Assembly: GCA_947179155.2 (NCBI GenBank)
Contig: OX359278.1
Location: forward strand, 21,291,244-21,355,243
Length of the DNA: 64,000 bases
Origin: Hedera helix
Lineage: Eukaryota > Streptophyta > Magnoliopsida > Apiales > Araliaceae
Reading direction: 5' to 3'
Made by a program: the position numbers and the translations under genes. How positions within the stretch are numbered: the stretch's first letter is position 1; each line of letters starts with the position of its first letter. The notes beneath the pieces are model-generated. The model ran no database searches. It had not been told where the DNA came from and saw nothing but the letters and a program-made list of their open reading frames with translations. Shown here one piece after another: positions 13,301 through 22,951 of the stretch.

Positions 13301-16232
13301 TTTAATACAAAATATGATTTCATAATCCTCACTAGACTACTCAGTAGCCTTGGCTTTTCCTTTGTCTTTTCCGGAGCTACTGACTTTCTCCGTCTTCACT
13401 GAAAATAGGGTTATAATGCAAGGATGAGCAACAAGTTTGCTCAGCAAGTATATAAACAACAATGATTAAGAATTTAATTTAGGTCTCATAAGTTCAAGGG
13501 TTTAATAGCTTCGCGCAAGTCGCGATATAAACCAAAGAATCAATAACGAGTGATATATTATGATCTTTATTTAGGATATGCAATAATCAGAGTGAATTAG
13601 AAATAGCCAATCAATATGTATCTTGAAAAGAAGAACTCCAAACTTTCAAAGCATGATTATCAGTTGTTACTGAGTGGTCACTAAGGACCATTGAACTATA
13701 AGAGGATTGACAACATTTAACTGAAGATCCTCAAGTAAAACGAGTACATGAAGTGATCAGCCTCGTCGTACCCTACATTATGCATAACATTTAATCTCTA
13801 TGCACGTGCAAGTCGGATCCACGACTTAAAAGTAGTACCCCTTTATTAGGGTTGTTCATCTCAGCATAGAGTCTGCACCAAAACAATTGGTTTGGATAGC
13901 TTTCAAAAAATAAGATGGACAATTTATGTCATCATTTGTCTAGCCGAATCAAATGGCATATACTCCTTTAAATAACTTGATTGTGTTTAAAATTCTCATA
14001 TCTTATAATTCAATGTTTGGGAAATCTTCCTAAGTGTGCACATATGAAAAGTTGCATTCAAGTGATGATAAATTTTAGTCTAAGCATGCATCATAAAACT
14101 TGTACGGAGCATGTAAAGTGTACAAGTAAGGGATACTTGCCTGTTATGTCAGCTTCCTTCGCCTCTAGGTTATCTTCCTCCAATTGACCTACATTCGTCA
14201 TCATTCGGTCTATCGATTAGTCTCTATCATGTAGTAATACCTACATTGATCTAACATTACTTTATAACCCTTCACCATCTTATTTACTCCTACTCACTCC
14301 CTCACCCTTACTCTGCGTCTCTTTCATTAATCTTTCACAACAAAATGATCCGCAGTATCTTATTTGTCTAAGTCTTTATTATTTATTAAACATCCTTACA
14401 AATAAAATAATTTAATTTTATTCGTTTACACCTTACACATCATCTTCATTATTACTCTTTATCGTCCGTTCCTTATTCTCATATCCTTCCTTTTTAATTA
14501 ATCTTTATTTTATTTAGTCAATGTTTACTTCCCATTATCCCTCATTATTACTCTTTTAATTCATCTTCATCTTTCGCTTCACTATAAAATAATCTCCTTA
14601 TTAATTTATCTGTTACATTACTTCTCTTTAATTATCGTTAATTTAACTTTATCATCCCATACCGTTATTTCTCACAAATAGTTTTATTGTTCTATTTGTT
14701 TAATAATCCAAACACTGTACTATTATTTTCATCACCCAACATTATCATTCTTCACAAATAAAATAATTCTTAATATCATTTTATTTGTTCAATCATCTTT
14801 AATTAACCTTTTAAAATAATCTTAGTCATTCTTTATCACTACCCTTTCAAGTAAGATAATTTACTTTATTTGTTTACCCATTTTCTCGTTTACAAATAAA
14901 ATAATTCTTAAAAATTATTTTATTTGTTTAATCATTCTTAAATAAAATAATCTTTAATTATTATTGACTATTTTATTTTATTTTATTATCATTATTGTTA
15001 TTATTATTTACTCTCTTTTTTTAATCCTGGTTGACCCGGTCTGACCTAGGTTTGACTTGGCCCGACCCGGGTTGACCCGGTCCACCTGAAATCAGAATGC
15101 AGCGACGTAGCTGCGTCACTGCCCGGCACAGTTGCACCAACCCCTTTTTTTCGTTTTTAAACAGTAGGGTGTGAGGCAGTTGCTTCAATTGGTGAGGCAA
15201 CTGCGTCACCCCCCTTTTTCTTCAAACCCTAATTTTTCAACTTTTGTTCATTCCAATCCTTTTAATTTTAGTTGATCCCAACTTGATTTCTACACAACCA
15301 AATATGTTCGACCTTGGTTCATAACATGTTAAACTCATGTTTTAGCATCATTTTAAGGTTTTTAATACTTTTCCATGCATTTATTCGTAAATGTATGATT
15401 TATGAATTTTAGGGTTTCCATGAGAAGATACATGCTTCAAAAATACACCATAAATTCATTTTATCCCCTTTTCCTTTCATTCCACTTTGGTTATGTCCTT
15501 AACTCGTAGACCTATCATTTTAAAGCCTTAGATCTTCAAGATCCACATATTCATCATAGTTTATTTTCTTCAACATCCAACTTATCATTTGGGGTTTATA
15601 TACTAGTTTAACAAATGTGCATTTTCTTACATCAAACATAAACTTAATACACACAACTCCTTCCGGTACCTCCGGAACCCGCCATGGTTCCCCAACAACA
15701 CAACCACCCATACTCGAGCATGGTATCTAACACATTTTACTAAGTATACAATAAAATTCAAGAGTTTTAAGTTAGAATACTTTTAAACCTTTTTGATGCC
15801 TTTTTCCTTTTTGACAAGAACTTGGCTAAGCTAGAGTGCTCCCTAATGACCTCCTCCTTCATTTGCTCCTTTGATGTTCTAGGGTTTCCCTCACTTGGTT
15901 AATTTCTCTCTTCATCTCCACTCTCTTTTCTATAGCTCTCGACACTTGGGCAAAATGACCAATCTTATAAAATGGTGGAGGAGAGCTCTATTTATAGAAC
16001 CCCTCTAATCTTACTTAGTTCCTTTAATCACCCAACCTTGGGCCATTAGACTTAATTTAATTAAGTCAACATGCTCCCTAAATTCATGGAAAAGTAAGCA
16101 TCCTAGGAGTATTTTAAGGACCTTTTGCAAAGCTAAAAAATACAAAATCCAAGGTTTTGAAAATGCACAAAACTCCGACTCACAAAACTCCAAAATTTCT
16201 ACTCCCCCAAACGGGTGACCGGTGAAGGCTAG

Positions 16233-16295
<63 letters not shown>

Positions 16296-19200
16296 TTTTG
16301 TTGTCTTGGAAGCATTCTAGGAATTGGCTAACAATTGGGTCAAAGCTTGGATTTTGACTTGGAATTGGGTTGAACTTCTATTAACCAACTTGGGCCATTT
16401 TTTGGGTTTCAAATTTATTCCAATCTATACTTAGACATGTGTTGGACTTCTCTTGACTAAATTGGGCTCCTTTCATTTCCACAATACACTTAAATTGGAT
16501 CATTGGACTCGCACACATAATCACATATACTTATTTAGTCTTCATCACAAAACTAATTTATAAATTAATAAATTTTCGTTTTGGGTTTTCATTGATCCTC
16601 TTCTCATGAATTAATTCATTAGATTATTAATTTATTATCACCACTAACCATCTTATCATTTCATATTGCCTCACAAGGCCTATTCTCCAAGCTTTGTCAA
16701 TTTATAACTTAAGTTTATTATACAATTCTCTCATAATTTATTTATTCATCATATTCTTTTCTTTAATTCATAATTAATCCAAATTTATTGAATTAACTAA
16801 CTCTATATTCTTTCTATCACTTATTTACACATACACACAAAAATGCATATAAAATTTCAAATAACCTTACAAAATTCTTGGTCATTACATTCTCCCCCCC
16901 CTCCACCTCCTAAAGATTTCGTCTCCAAAATCGATACAAGGTTATGCAAACAGATGGGGGTAATTTCTTTTCATTCCATCTTCTAATTCCCACTTAGCCT
17001 CCTCGGCGTTGTGGTTCCTCCATACTACCTTAACAGAAGGTATGATCTTATTCCGTAATGTTTGTTCCTTTCTATCGATGATTTGCACAGAATTCTCTTC
17101 GTAAGTTAAGTCATTTTCCACTTGTATCTGTTCGTAAGATATATCATGTGTTTGTAGTCGGACTTGTACGGTCGTAATACTGAGACATGGAACACGTTGT
17201 GAATGTGCTGTAGTTCAGGAGGTAATGCAACCTCCCACTCGAAGGGTCCTATGAATCTCGGACTGAGCTTCCCTTTCTTGCCAAACCTTATTTTCCCTTT
17301 CTAGGGAGATACTTTCAGGAATACAAAATTGTCAACCTCAAAGTCTTTGTTTTATCGATGTAGGTCAGCGTATTTCTTTTACCGGTCTTGTGCTGCCATT
17401 AGTCTAACCCTTATAATTTTGACGATCTTTTCTGTTTGCTGTACTAGTTCCGGTCCCAAAGTCGTCGCTCTCCTACCTCATCCCAGCACAAGGGTGTCCT
17501 GCATTGCCTTCCATAAAGAGTTTCGTACGGTGGCATACCGATGCTTGCATGATAACTGTTATTGTATGCAAACTCAACAAGAGGTAGGTGATCTTCCTAA
17601 CTTCCCTCAAGTCCATAACACAGGCTCTGAGCATATCTTCTAGCGTCTGAATCGTTTGCTCACTTTGCACATCTGTCTGGGGATGGTAAGCGGTACTTAG
17701 TCTCAATTGGGTTCCCATATGCTTTTATAGACTCCTCCAAAAATTTGATGTGAATCGTGGGTCTCTGTCTGACACAATGGATATTAGCACGCCGTGCCTT
17801 GACACGATCTCATTCAAATATAGTTTCGCCAACTGATTCAAGTTGAATCGAACCTTTATCGGTAAGAAGTGTGTTGATTTCGTCAACCTGTTCCCATTTT
17901 CATTCTAGGATTTCTAATGGTTGTAGTAGACCGCTCAACCTTTGTTGCTCCGCTTTGACTCTCTGACAGACTAACGCACTTGGCAACTTCTTGCTTTATG
18001 TTGGGCTACCAAAAATGTTGACGAAGGTCTCTAAACATCTTCGTGCTCCACGGGTGGACATAATACGTCGAATTGTGCACTTCATGTGGAATTTCTTCAC
18101 TCAATTCAGACACTACTAGAACCCATATCTGCCCTTCAAATCTCCATATTTCTTCCTTATCCACCTTAAACTTCTTCTCTTCATGTTTCGCTAATCTCCC
18201 TTTTATCATTTCACACTTCTCATCTTTTTCTTGTGCCTCCCTTATTTTTTATCTAATAACGTCGGTCGAATTTCCATCACAAACAATTTCTCTTCTGACT
18301 CATTCGGTCCCTAGGAATTGGCTAACAATTAGGTCAAAGCTTGGACTTGGAATTGGGTTGGACTTCTATTAACCAACCTTGGGCCATTGTTTGGGTTTCA
18401 AATTTATTCCAATCTATACTTGGACATGTGTTGGACTCCTCTTGATTAAATTGGGCTCCTTTCATTTCCACAATACACTTACATTGGATCAATCCAATAT
18501 TAATCCATATTGAACTCACACACATAATCACATGTACTTATTTAGTCTTCATCACAAAACTAATTCATAAATTAATAAATTTTCATTTTGGGTTTTCATT
18601 GATCCTCCTCTCATGAAATAATTCTTTACATTATTAATTTATCATCACCACTAACCATCTTATCATTTCATATTGCCACACAGGGCCTATTCTCCAAGCT
18701 TAGTCAATTTATAACTTAAGCTTATCATACAATTCTCTCATAATTTATTTATTCATCATATTATTTCCTTTAATTCATAATTAATCCAAATTTATTGAAT
18801 TAACTAACTCTATATTCTTTCTATCACTTATTTACACATACACACATAAGTGGATATAAGTTTTCAAATAATCCTTCATTTTATTAATACAATATTCCAT
18901 ACAAAGTTCTTGGTCATTACATGGGTACCCCAGGATCTAGTGCAAACATCATCTTCGAATTGTGGACAGAACTATGTGAATTCTAAATATTATCTGTTAT
19001 ATGAACATAAAGCTGCTTTCAAATTTTCTGTTATCACAATAACTGGTTTTCATTCATTTTCTGTGCTTCATTTACACTCCATTCTTGCTGGTAGCAACTT
19101 AAGTTGTGCGTGCGATTACAATCTCCACTCTCCATTTTAATAGGTACTGATTACATGATAGTGCTTGTATTTGGAGATGAGAGAGACTTCCTGTTGAAAA

Positions 19201-20713
19201 AGCTTTATGGTTTACTTGTAGTTTGGAATTTATGTTGTATCGAGTATAATTGTATAACTGTATTAATCTATCATTACATATTTGTTATCGTTATTATGTT
19301 GCAGGCATTTTATTTCATTGTTTATAGTAGGATTGCTATAAAATGTGCTTTTCAGACTATTCTTGGCTTACTGATATGTGCTCTCATTTGGTTACCAGTC
19401 CTTAACAGTTACTGTTTCACAATGCAGATTATAAATGTCTACAACCAAGAGTATGAAAGTGGTGCAGCATTTTGGCCTGATGTTCATGGACGTGTAATTG
19501 GTGCATTAATTGTCGCCCAGCTTCTTTTGATGGGTTTATTAAGTACCAAAGAAAATGCTCAGTTAACACCATTTCTCATTGCGCTACCAGTTCTGACCAT
19601 ATGGTTCCATAGGTACTGCAAAGGCCGCTATGAACCTGCATTTGTCAAATATCCATTACAGGTCTGTAAGATTTTACTATTTTCTAAGCGATTGTTTTGC
19701 TATTTATCTAGGAGAAGGTTGAGACTTCCGGTGCTGATTTAAGGAGAAAAATGTGAGATATGTTACGTCTGAAATGCAAACAGGACCTTTCGCTATTGTT
19801 TACAAACGAAAAATGAAGTGAATTTATTTTGTTGAAAATGTTAAAACAAGTGAAGCAGACCGAAATACTACAAAATAGTTGAATAGTTTTACAACACACA
19901 CTTGTCTCCAAGCTTGACCCAAATAAATACAGAAGCAGTTCTGAGATTTTCTTATTAGACAACTAAAGATCGTCTTGGTAGCATAAAAAAATTGAATGTA
20001 CCTTATCAAAAAAAGAAAAACTGGAATTTACCTCTGCAATTTTTCCTATTTTGTAAATCAGATAATGCTTTGCTTTCTGTTAGTTAATTGTATAGGTGCT
20101 TTGTCCATCTAAATTTGTGTGGTGCTTGAATTGACAGATGTTTTTAAAAATAGCTATCAAATTTGCGAGATGGTTGAATCTGAAATTTGAAATCTATCGT
20201 AGTATTGACAACAGGTTAAAAAATCTGTAAATTACTGGATTAGTTGCATACAAATACTGGTTGTGCACTTGTGCGCATATATCCTGGTGTATCCATTTTT
20301 GTGGCTTTTGATTGTTCTCGTATACAAGGTTTACTGTGAACATCCATTCAGCTCCTGAGTTTTCTAATGCTGCTATTCTTAATTATGCCATATAACTTTA
20401 AAAAGTTGAAATTGCTCTAATGATTTCTTGTTATGCGGTGGAATTTTAGGAAGCCATGGTGAAAGATACTCTGGAACGAGCAAGGGAACCTAGTCTGAAT
20501 CTTAAAGGCTACCTTCAGAACGCTTATGTACACCCCATTTTTAAAGGAGGTGATGATTCTGATTCTGATGATGATAATGGGGAAGTGTTTGAGAAATGGG
20601 AGCAGGAGCTTGTACCCACAAAACGACAGTCACGGAGAAATACACCAGTTCCAAGCAAAATCAGCGGCGGTTCTTCCCCACCATCCCTTCATGAGCTTAT
20701 TCCGGAATTCTAA
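1066..20713 (+). CDS. OSCA1: OSCA1/CSC1-type hyperosmolality-gated calcium-permeable channel (whole gene, 11 coding exons)
   Basis: Joining 11 exons (1066-1379, 3275-3424, 5695-5830, 7479-7580, 8140-8259, 8431-8511, 10468-10808, 11627-11872, 12188-12512, 19428-19661, 20450-20713) gives 2313 nt in one unbroken frame: 770 residues plus a stop, the usual size for plant OSCA1 proteins (about 770). All junctions are GT-AG. The protein has an N-terminal membrane helix (about 7-28), two more near 107-125 and 156-175, a cytosolic PHM7-like domain (about 200-370) and the DUF221/RSN1_7TM pore region (about 372-665), then an acidic tail ([11 protein letters not shown] near 718-728) and a basic KRQSRRN stretch. 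Family members are dimeric, mechanically and osmotically gated cation channels of the plasma membrane. The match covers every exon, so the family call is firm; which OSCA1 paralogue it is cannot be said. Intron 9 (6915 bp) carries a retroelement. Confidence 0.96.
2330..2610 (-). pseudogene. LINE (non-LTR) reverse transcriptase C-terminal remnant in intron 1
   Basis: On the minus strand three near-contiguous segments match the tail of plant LINE-like reverse transcriptases: RNDDIRKKV, then [20 protein letters not shown] (family form RWFGHVRRRP), then [14 protein letters not shown] and [19 protein letters not shown] (family form D.DRN.WR..I). Stops and at least one frameshift separate them, so it is dead. 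It lies antisense in intron 1. The rest of the element is not recognisable. Confidence 0.7.
3275..3424 (+). CDS. OSCA1: OSCA exon 2 (residues 105-155)
   Basis: The acceptor is TTTTTTATGCAG. The exon encodes [19 protein letters not shown] (second membrane helix) through [14 protein letters not shown]. The donor is AG|GTAGAA and the split codon restores Arg with the next exon. NVTNDTLE is a conserved extracellular-loop segment of the family. Confidence 0.95.
4285..4302 (+). repeat. uninterrupted G18 homopolymer
   Basis: Eighteen consecutive G in an AT-rich intron (intron 2). It could form a G-quadruplex and is error-prone in sequencing, so the exact length is uncertain. Confidence 0.9.
4866..5460. 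repeat. diverged dispersed repeat in intron 2
   Basis: Two blocks, about 4866-5010 and 5286-5460, repeat words such as GATATTGGATAATAT and GGATAC around an AT-rich middle. They look like the two ends of an old non-autonomous transposon. No clear inverted termini or target duplication were found. Confidence 0.3.
5695..5830 (+). CDS. OSCA1: OSCA exon 3 (residues 155-200)
   Basis: The acceptor is TGATTGCAG. The exon encodes [19 protein letters not shown] (third membrane helix), then [20 protein letters not shown] and PDQFT at the start of the cytosolic domain. It ends in phase 0 at a strong GTAAGT donor. Confidence 0.95.
6168..6745 (+). repeat. diverged tandem duplication in intron 3
   Basis: Two units, about 6168-6420 and 6430-6745, share several blocks in the same order: a GGCTGTAGA.TCAGA.GGTTG segment, GAGGCATTGGACTTA with GGGTTAGAAACT, then GTAAGTTT.TTCCAA and AGGAGTATAT.GA. 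This is an old duplication of about 270-310 bp. Confidence 0.6.
7479..7580 (+). CDS. OSCA1: OSCA exon 4 (residues 201-234)
   Basis: Encodes [21 protein letters not shown] and [12 protein letters not shown], the most recognisable motif of the PHM7-like cytosolic domain in plant OSCAs. It is phase 0 at both ends. Confidence 0.96.
8140..8259 (+). CDS. OSCA1: OSCA exon 5 (residues 235-274)
   Basis: Encodes [20 protein letters not shown] and [20 protein letters not shown], the lysine-rich helical part of the cytosolic domain. The acceptor is TTTGTGCAG, the donor AAG|GTGTTG. Confidence 0.95.
8431..8511 (+). CDS. OSCA1: OSCA exon 6 (residues 275-301)
   Basis: Encodes [20 protein letters not shown] through RLSKE. 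The acceptor is a tandem TAG-CAG, so a second in-frame start at 8428 would add one Gln. The donor is GAG|GTAATT. Confidence 0.93.
9021..9125. mobile_element. Stowaway-like MITE remnant in intron 6
   Basis: Begins TACTCCCTCCGACTCTCAAA and contains AAAGAATGTCACTCTTTT, matching the usual Stowaway/mariner start CTCCCTCCGTCCC and its internal GAGTGTCACT. A weak reverse end (TACTCGGAGG) is near 9111-9120. The opposite terminus is diverged. Confidence 0.45.
10468..10808 (+). CDS. OSCA1: OSCA exon 7 (residues 302-415)
   Basis: Encodes the end of the cytosolic domain ([20 protein letters not shown], then [20 protein letters not shown]) and the first pore-region helix [20 protein letters not shown]. 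It ends at a strong GTAAGT donor with the last codon split after two bases. Confidence 0.96.
11627..11872 (+). CDS. OSCA1: OSCA exon 8 (residues 415-497)
   Basis: Encodes [35 protein letters not shown] and [20 protein letters not shown], the pore-lining helices of the DUF221 region. The donor is GA|GTATGT. Confidence 0.95.
12188..12512 (+). CDS. OSCA1: OSCA exon 9 (residues 497-605)
   Basis: Encodes [38 protein letters not shown], and [20 protein letters not shown] followed by two further membrane helices, ending FRHQ at AG|GTAAAC. The first base completes a codon split at the previous junction. Confidence 0.95.
13130..16889 (-). repeat. 3' LTR (type A) of the intron 9 chromovirus
   Basis: The minus-strand LTR starts at 16889 directly after the polypurine tract. 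A TATA box (TATAAATAG, 15996-15988) precedes a candidate donor AAAAAG|GTTTAAAAG (intron from 15788). A perfect 7+5+7 hairpin, TGAGCAA/TTGCTCA, lies at 13425-13443 and a CAG acceptor at 13401-13399. The following frame gives [14 protein letters not shown] and a stop. A (TA)n tract lies at about 16236-16287. Confidence 0.65.
16890..16910 (-). other. polypurine tract of the intron 9 chromovirus
   Basis: A minus-strand purine run (GGAGG.GGAGGGGGGG-AGAA) sits directly before the LTR start TGTAATGACC. This is the expected primer site for plus-strand DNA synthesis and fixes the orientation. Confidence 0.85.
16911..18311 (-). pseudogene. chromovirus integrase and chromodomain remnant
   Basis: Minus-strand order: the integrase zinc-binding region (18209-18006: [20 protein letters not shown]) and [17 protein letters not shown], with the second Cys of the HHCC set lost; the end of the core domain near 17718-17590 ([15 protein letters not shown], then [13 protein letters not shown]); the C-terminal module near 17290-17165 ([33 protein letters not shown]); and a frameshifted chromodomain near 17110-16980 (LLRWYGGT). 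Stops and frameshifts rule out function. No reverse transcriptase is present. Confidence 0.85.
18312..18921 (-). repeat. truncated 5' LTR copy of the intron 9 chromovirus
   Basis: Matches 16317-16889 almost throughout, from CTAGGAATTGGCTAACAATT to CTTGGTCATTACA. The rest of this LTR copy and the primer-binding site are deleted, with the join at about 18311/18312. Confidence 0.85.
19428..19661 (+). CDS. OSCA1: OSCA exon 10 (residues 606-683)
   Basis: Encodes [20 protein letters not shown], the last two membrane helices and [15 protein letters not shown]. It resumes the frame exactly after the 6.9 kb intron, so the retroelement there has not broken the coding sequence. The open frame upstream of 19428 is intron sequence. 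Confidence 0.95.
20450..20713 (+). CDS. OSCA1: OSCA exon 11 and stop codon (residues 684-770)
   Basis: The acceptor is GAATTTTAG. The exon starts [20 protein letters not shown], then [14 protein letters not shown], an acidic run, and [20 protein letters not shown], ending PEF and TAA at 20711-20713. The ATG at 20456 is internal, not a start. The low-complexity tail is cytosolic in this family and varies between paralogues. Confidence 0.94.
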   Translation, partial: EAMVKDTLERAREPSLNLKGYLQNAYVHPIFKGGDDSDSDDDNGEVFEKWEQELVPTKRQSRRNTPVPSKISGGSSPPSLHELIPEF

Positions 20714-21254
20714 GCTTTAAATTAGGCATCAAAATTGCACCTCTTTGGATTGTGAAGCAGTGAAGGAGGGTGACATTGTAAATCAAATGAGCAAATAGAG
20801 CTTGGTTTGTTGTATAGAGATTAAAGACGATTGCAGGCATACGGTTTTCCAACCTCGTGACAGTGGCTTTGGACCACCTGGTAGGTACGTAGCTCATGGT
20901 ACACTATATGTGACATATATAGAATAAGCACAGAGGCTAGCTGCCCTCAAGGCAATGTTGTAAGTTTATTTATAAAATTTAGGTATCTGTACATTTAAGT
21001 GAATAACCATGTATATAAGCAAGATTTTCTTGATTGTCATATGGTGCTGCTTTAATCTTGTAATTGCTGTCTAACACAGCGCAACTGAAACTCGGTGGAA
21101 ATCTGCTGTTACCTGTATTTTGCTGTCGTGATTCACTATTTTAAAACTGAATTGTACTCGCTTTCAATTTGTCTGCTCTGTTCGACTCTGTTTTGGCACG
21201 GCTTTTAAGACAATTTAACGCATCTACATTGATAATTTGAGAGAGCTGAATAAA
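20714..21254 (+). other. OSCA 3'UTR and candidate poly(A) signals
   Basis: Non-coding sequence after the stop, with T-rich stretches. GAATAA at 20998-21003 and a canonical AATAAA at 21249-21254 are candidate polyadenylation signals. The true end is unknown; copia remnants begin soon after 21300. Confidence 0.5.
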
Positions 21255-21339
21255 ACTGTAAACTATATATCATACTGATGAATGTGCTCGTACATAGCCA
21301 ATTCGAATATGATACATAATTAGAAAGAGGAAAAGTAAC

Positions 21340-22601
21340 AAGATTACCTTGAGCATCCGAAAAAGGTGGGATAGTAGTCGATAGATGAGGAGGAGGAAGG
21401 CCTGTAAAATCTTTAAATTTAGCAGGAATATGTTTTTTGTCTAAAAGGCCTGGGAGGAGCAATAAAAGGTGCAACATGACACTCTCAGTACCCAAATGTT
21501 TAACAGCTCTAGGATCAAATTGTCTCTATTATGTAACAAAGTGCTAGCAAGCACAAGCAACCAAATGTTTTAAGATGACTGTAATTACGAGGATGACCAA
21601 ACAAGATTTCATAAGAAGTTTTTCCTATGAGAATTGAACTAGGAATCCTGTTGATGAGATGCGGAGCTGTGAGCAAACAATCTCCCCAAAATGAGATATG
21701 AAGAGGAGACTGGAACCTTAAGGGTCTAGCAACTTCTAATAAATGTTTGTGTTTCCTTTATATCACTCCATTTTGTTGAGGAGAGCTAACATAACATGAT
21801 TGACGTTGATGTTACGTTTGGATTGAAAAAATAGAATGAGTGAAAAAATAAAATAGAGAAGAAAATGGAATGGAGAGTGGAATGATTCATTCCATTTCAG
21901 TACCATACCCCAAGAAATAAAATTTATAAATTTGGGAGAAATATGAATGGTCCATTTTATTTCAATAGAGCAACCAAACACATTTTTTTATTTCATAGAA
22001 ATAAATCATTTTATTCCCACATTCATTCAGAGAATGAAGAAATGGAGTAACATCCTGGTTAAAAAATTCAGTTCCACAATCAGTTCTAATATTTTAGACT
22101 TGATAACGAAATTGAGTTTTAACATGAGCAATCAAATCTTCTAACAAGAGGTGAACTTGAGATTTATGAAGAAATAAGAATGTCCAAGTATTTCTACAAA
22201 ACTCATCCACAACAGTTAGAAATGAATGACAGTGACCATGAGTTGGGTCCCCAAAAATCACAATGAACAAGTACTGACAGATGAACTTAAAGGAAATGGA
22301 AGTCGTATTTGTTTAGCTAAAGGACAAATGTCACAGAGAGTATCAAGATTACATGAAATGGAAAGTGTTAAACTTTTTAGAGTACAGAACAGGCACATGA
22401 CCAAGTCTAGCATGCCGCACAGCAGTATTAGACTACGTGCAATTATTAGTATGAATAACAGGCACAACAGAAGAACTACCAGAAGAAAACACAATCGTGC
22501 TTATTCGATTAGACAAGACATTTGTACGAAGCTTATATATTAATCCTTGCTCTAATCTGCCAATCCCTTTTCTCTTCTTCAATGCAAGGTCCTTGCATGT
22601 C
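21340..22601 (-). pseudogene. copia GAG-pre-integrase and integrase remnant
   Basis: The minus strand shows RHARLGHVP, CDICPLAKQIRLPFPLSSS (22320-22260 region), then SSPQQNGVI (about 21790-21765), [17 protein letters not shown] and [20 protein letters not shown]. These are standard copia pre-integrase and integrase motifs with several stops. A MITE-like insert breaks the core domain. Confidence 0.85.
21803..21990. mobile_element. MITE-like insertion inside the copia integrase
   Basis: About 190 bp with no coding sense interrupts the integrase frame just before its SCYVSSPQQNG motif. Its ends are roughly inverted (ACGTTTGGATTG at the left, CAACCAAACAC at the right), as in many hAT-like plant MITEs. 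Target duplication not resolved. Confidence 0.45.
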
Positions 22602-22937
22602 ACAAGAGGTAGGGACGAAACTACATTATAGAGTGTGGGGCCAATTGACCCACTAAAAAAATTGTTTTATAATATATGATAAATTAAATTTTTTTAGATG
22701 TAATAAATAAATTGACCCTATTTGAATTTTAAAAAATTTCTATTGTACGGGGTCAAATTAAATTTTTTATGACTTTTTCAATCTCATATCATTTGCACTC
22801 ATTTATATATACATCCCCTCTAATCTTCTCAAAATAAATAATAATTTAATTTATATTATTTTTTAAAATAATTAAGGTATCAAGTATTTATGAATAAATT
22901 TGGGATTAGAAAAACTTAGCAGGTGTCGATAAGGGAT

Positions 22938-22951
22938 ATATATATATATAT
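22938..22951 (+). repeat. (TA)n tract at the MULE insertion site, left side
   Basis: Short TA run directly before the left TIR. With the TA run at 25760-25785 it is the likely target-site duplication, blurred by slippage. Confidence 0.7.

Larger units (their letters stand above)
13130..18921 (-). mobile_element. truncated Ty3/gypsy chromovirus (LTR type A) in OSCA intron 9
   Basis: On the minus strand the order is a piece of 5' LTR (18921-18312), a short internal region with integrase and chromodomain remnants (18311-16911), a polypurine tract (16910-16890) and a long 3' LTR (16889 to about 13130). Both LTR pieces begin TGTAATGACCAAGAA on the minus strand. Gag, protease and reverse transcriptase are missing. 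Integrase plus chromodomain and long LTRs suggest a Tekay/Del-like chromovirus. The left end near 13130 is approximate and no target duplication was found, so the ends have decayed. It lies antisense to the channel gene. Confidence 0.8.

Noticed and set aside
19104..19427. Upstream part of a long open frame leading into OSCA exon 10
   Set aside because: It has no OSCA similarity before 19428, where a CAG acceptor lies; the frame is open by chance.
20526..20720. Second open frame over OSCA exon 11
   Set aside because: Shadow frame; the exon frame has full family similarity.
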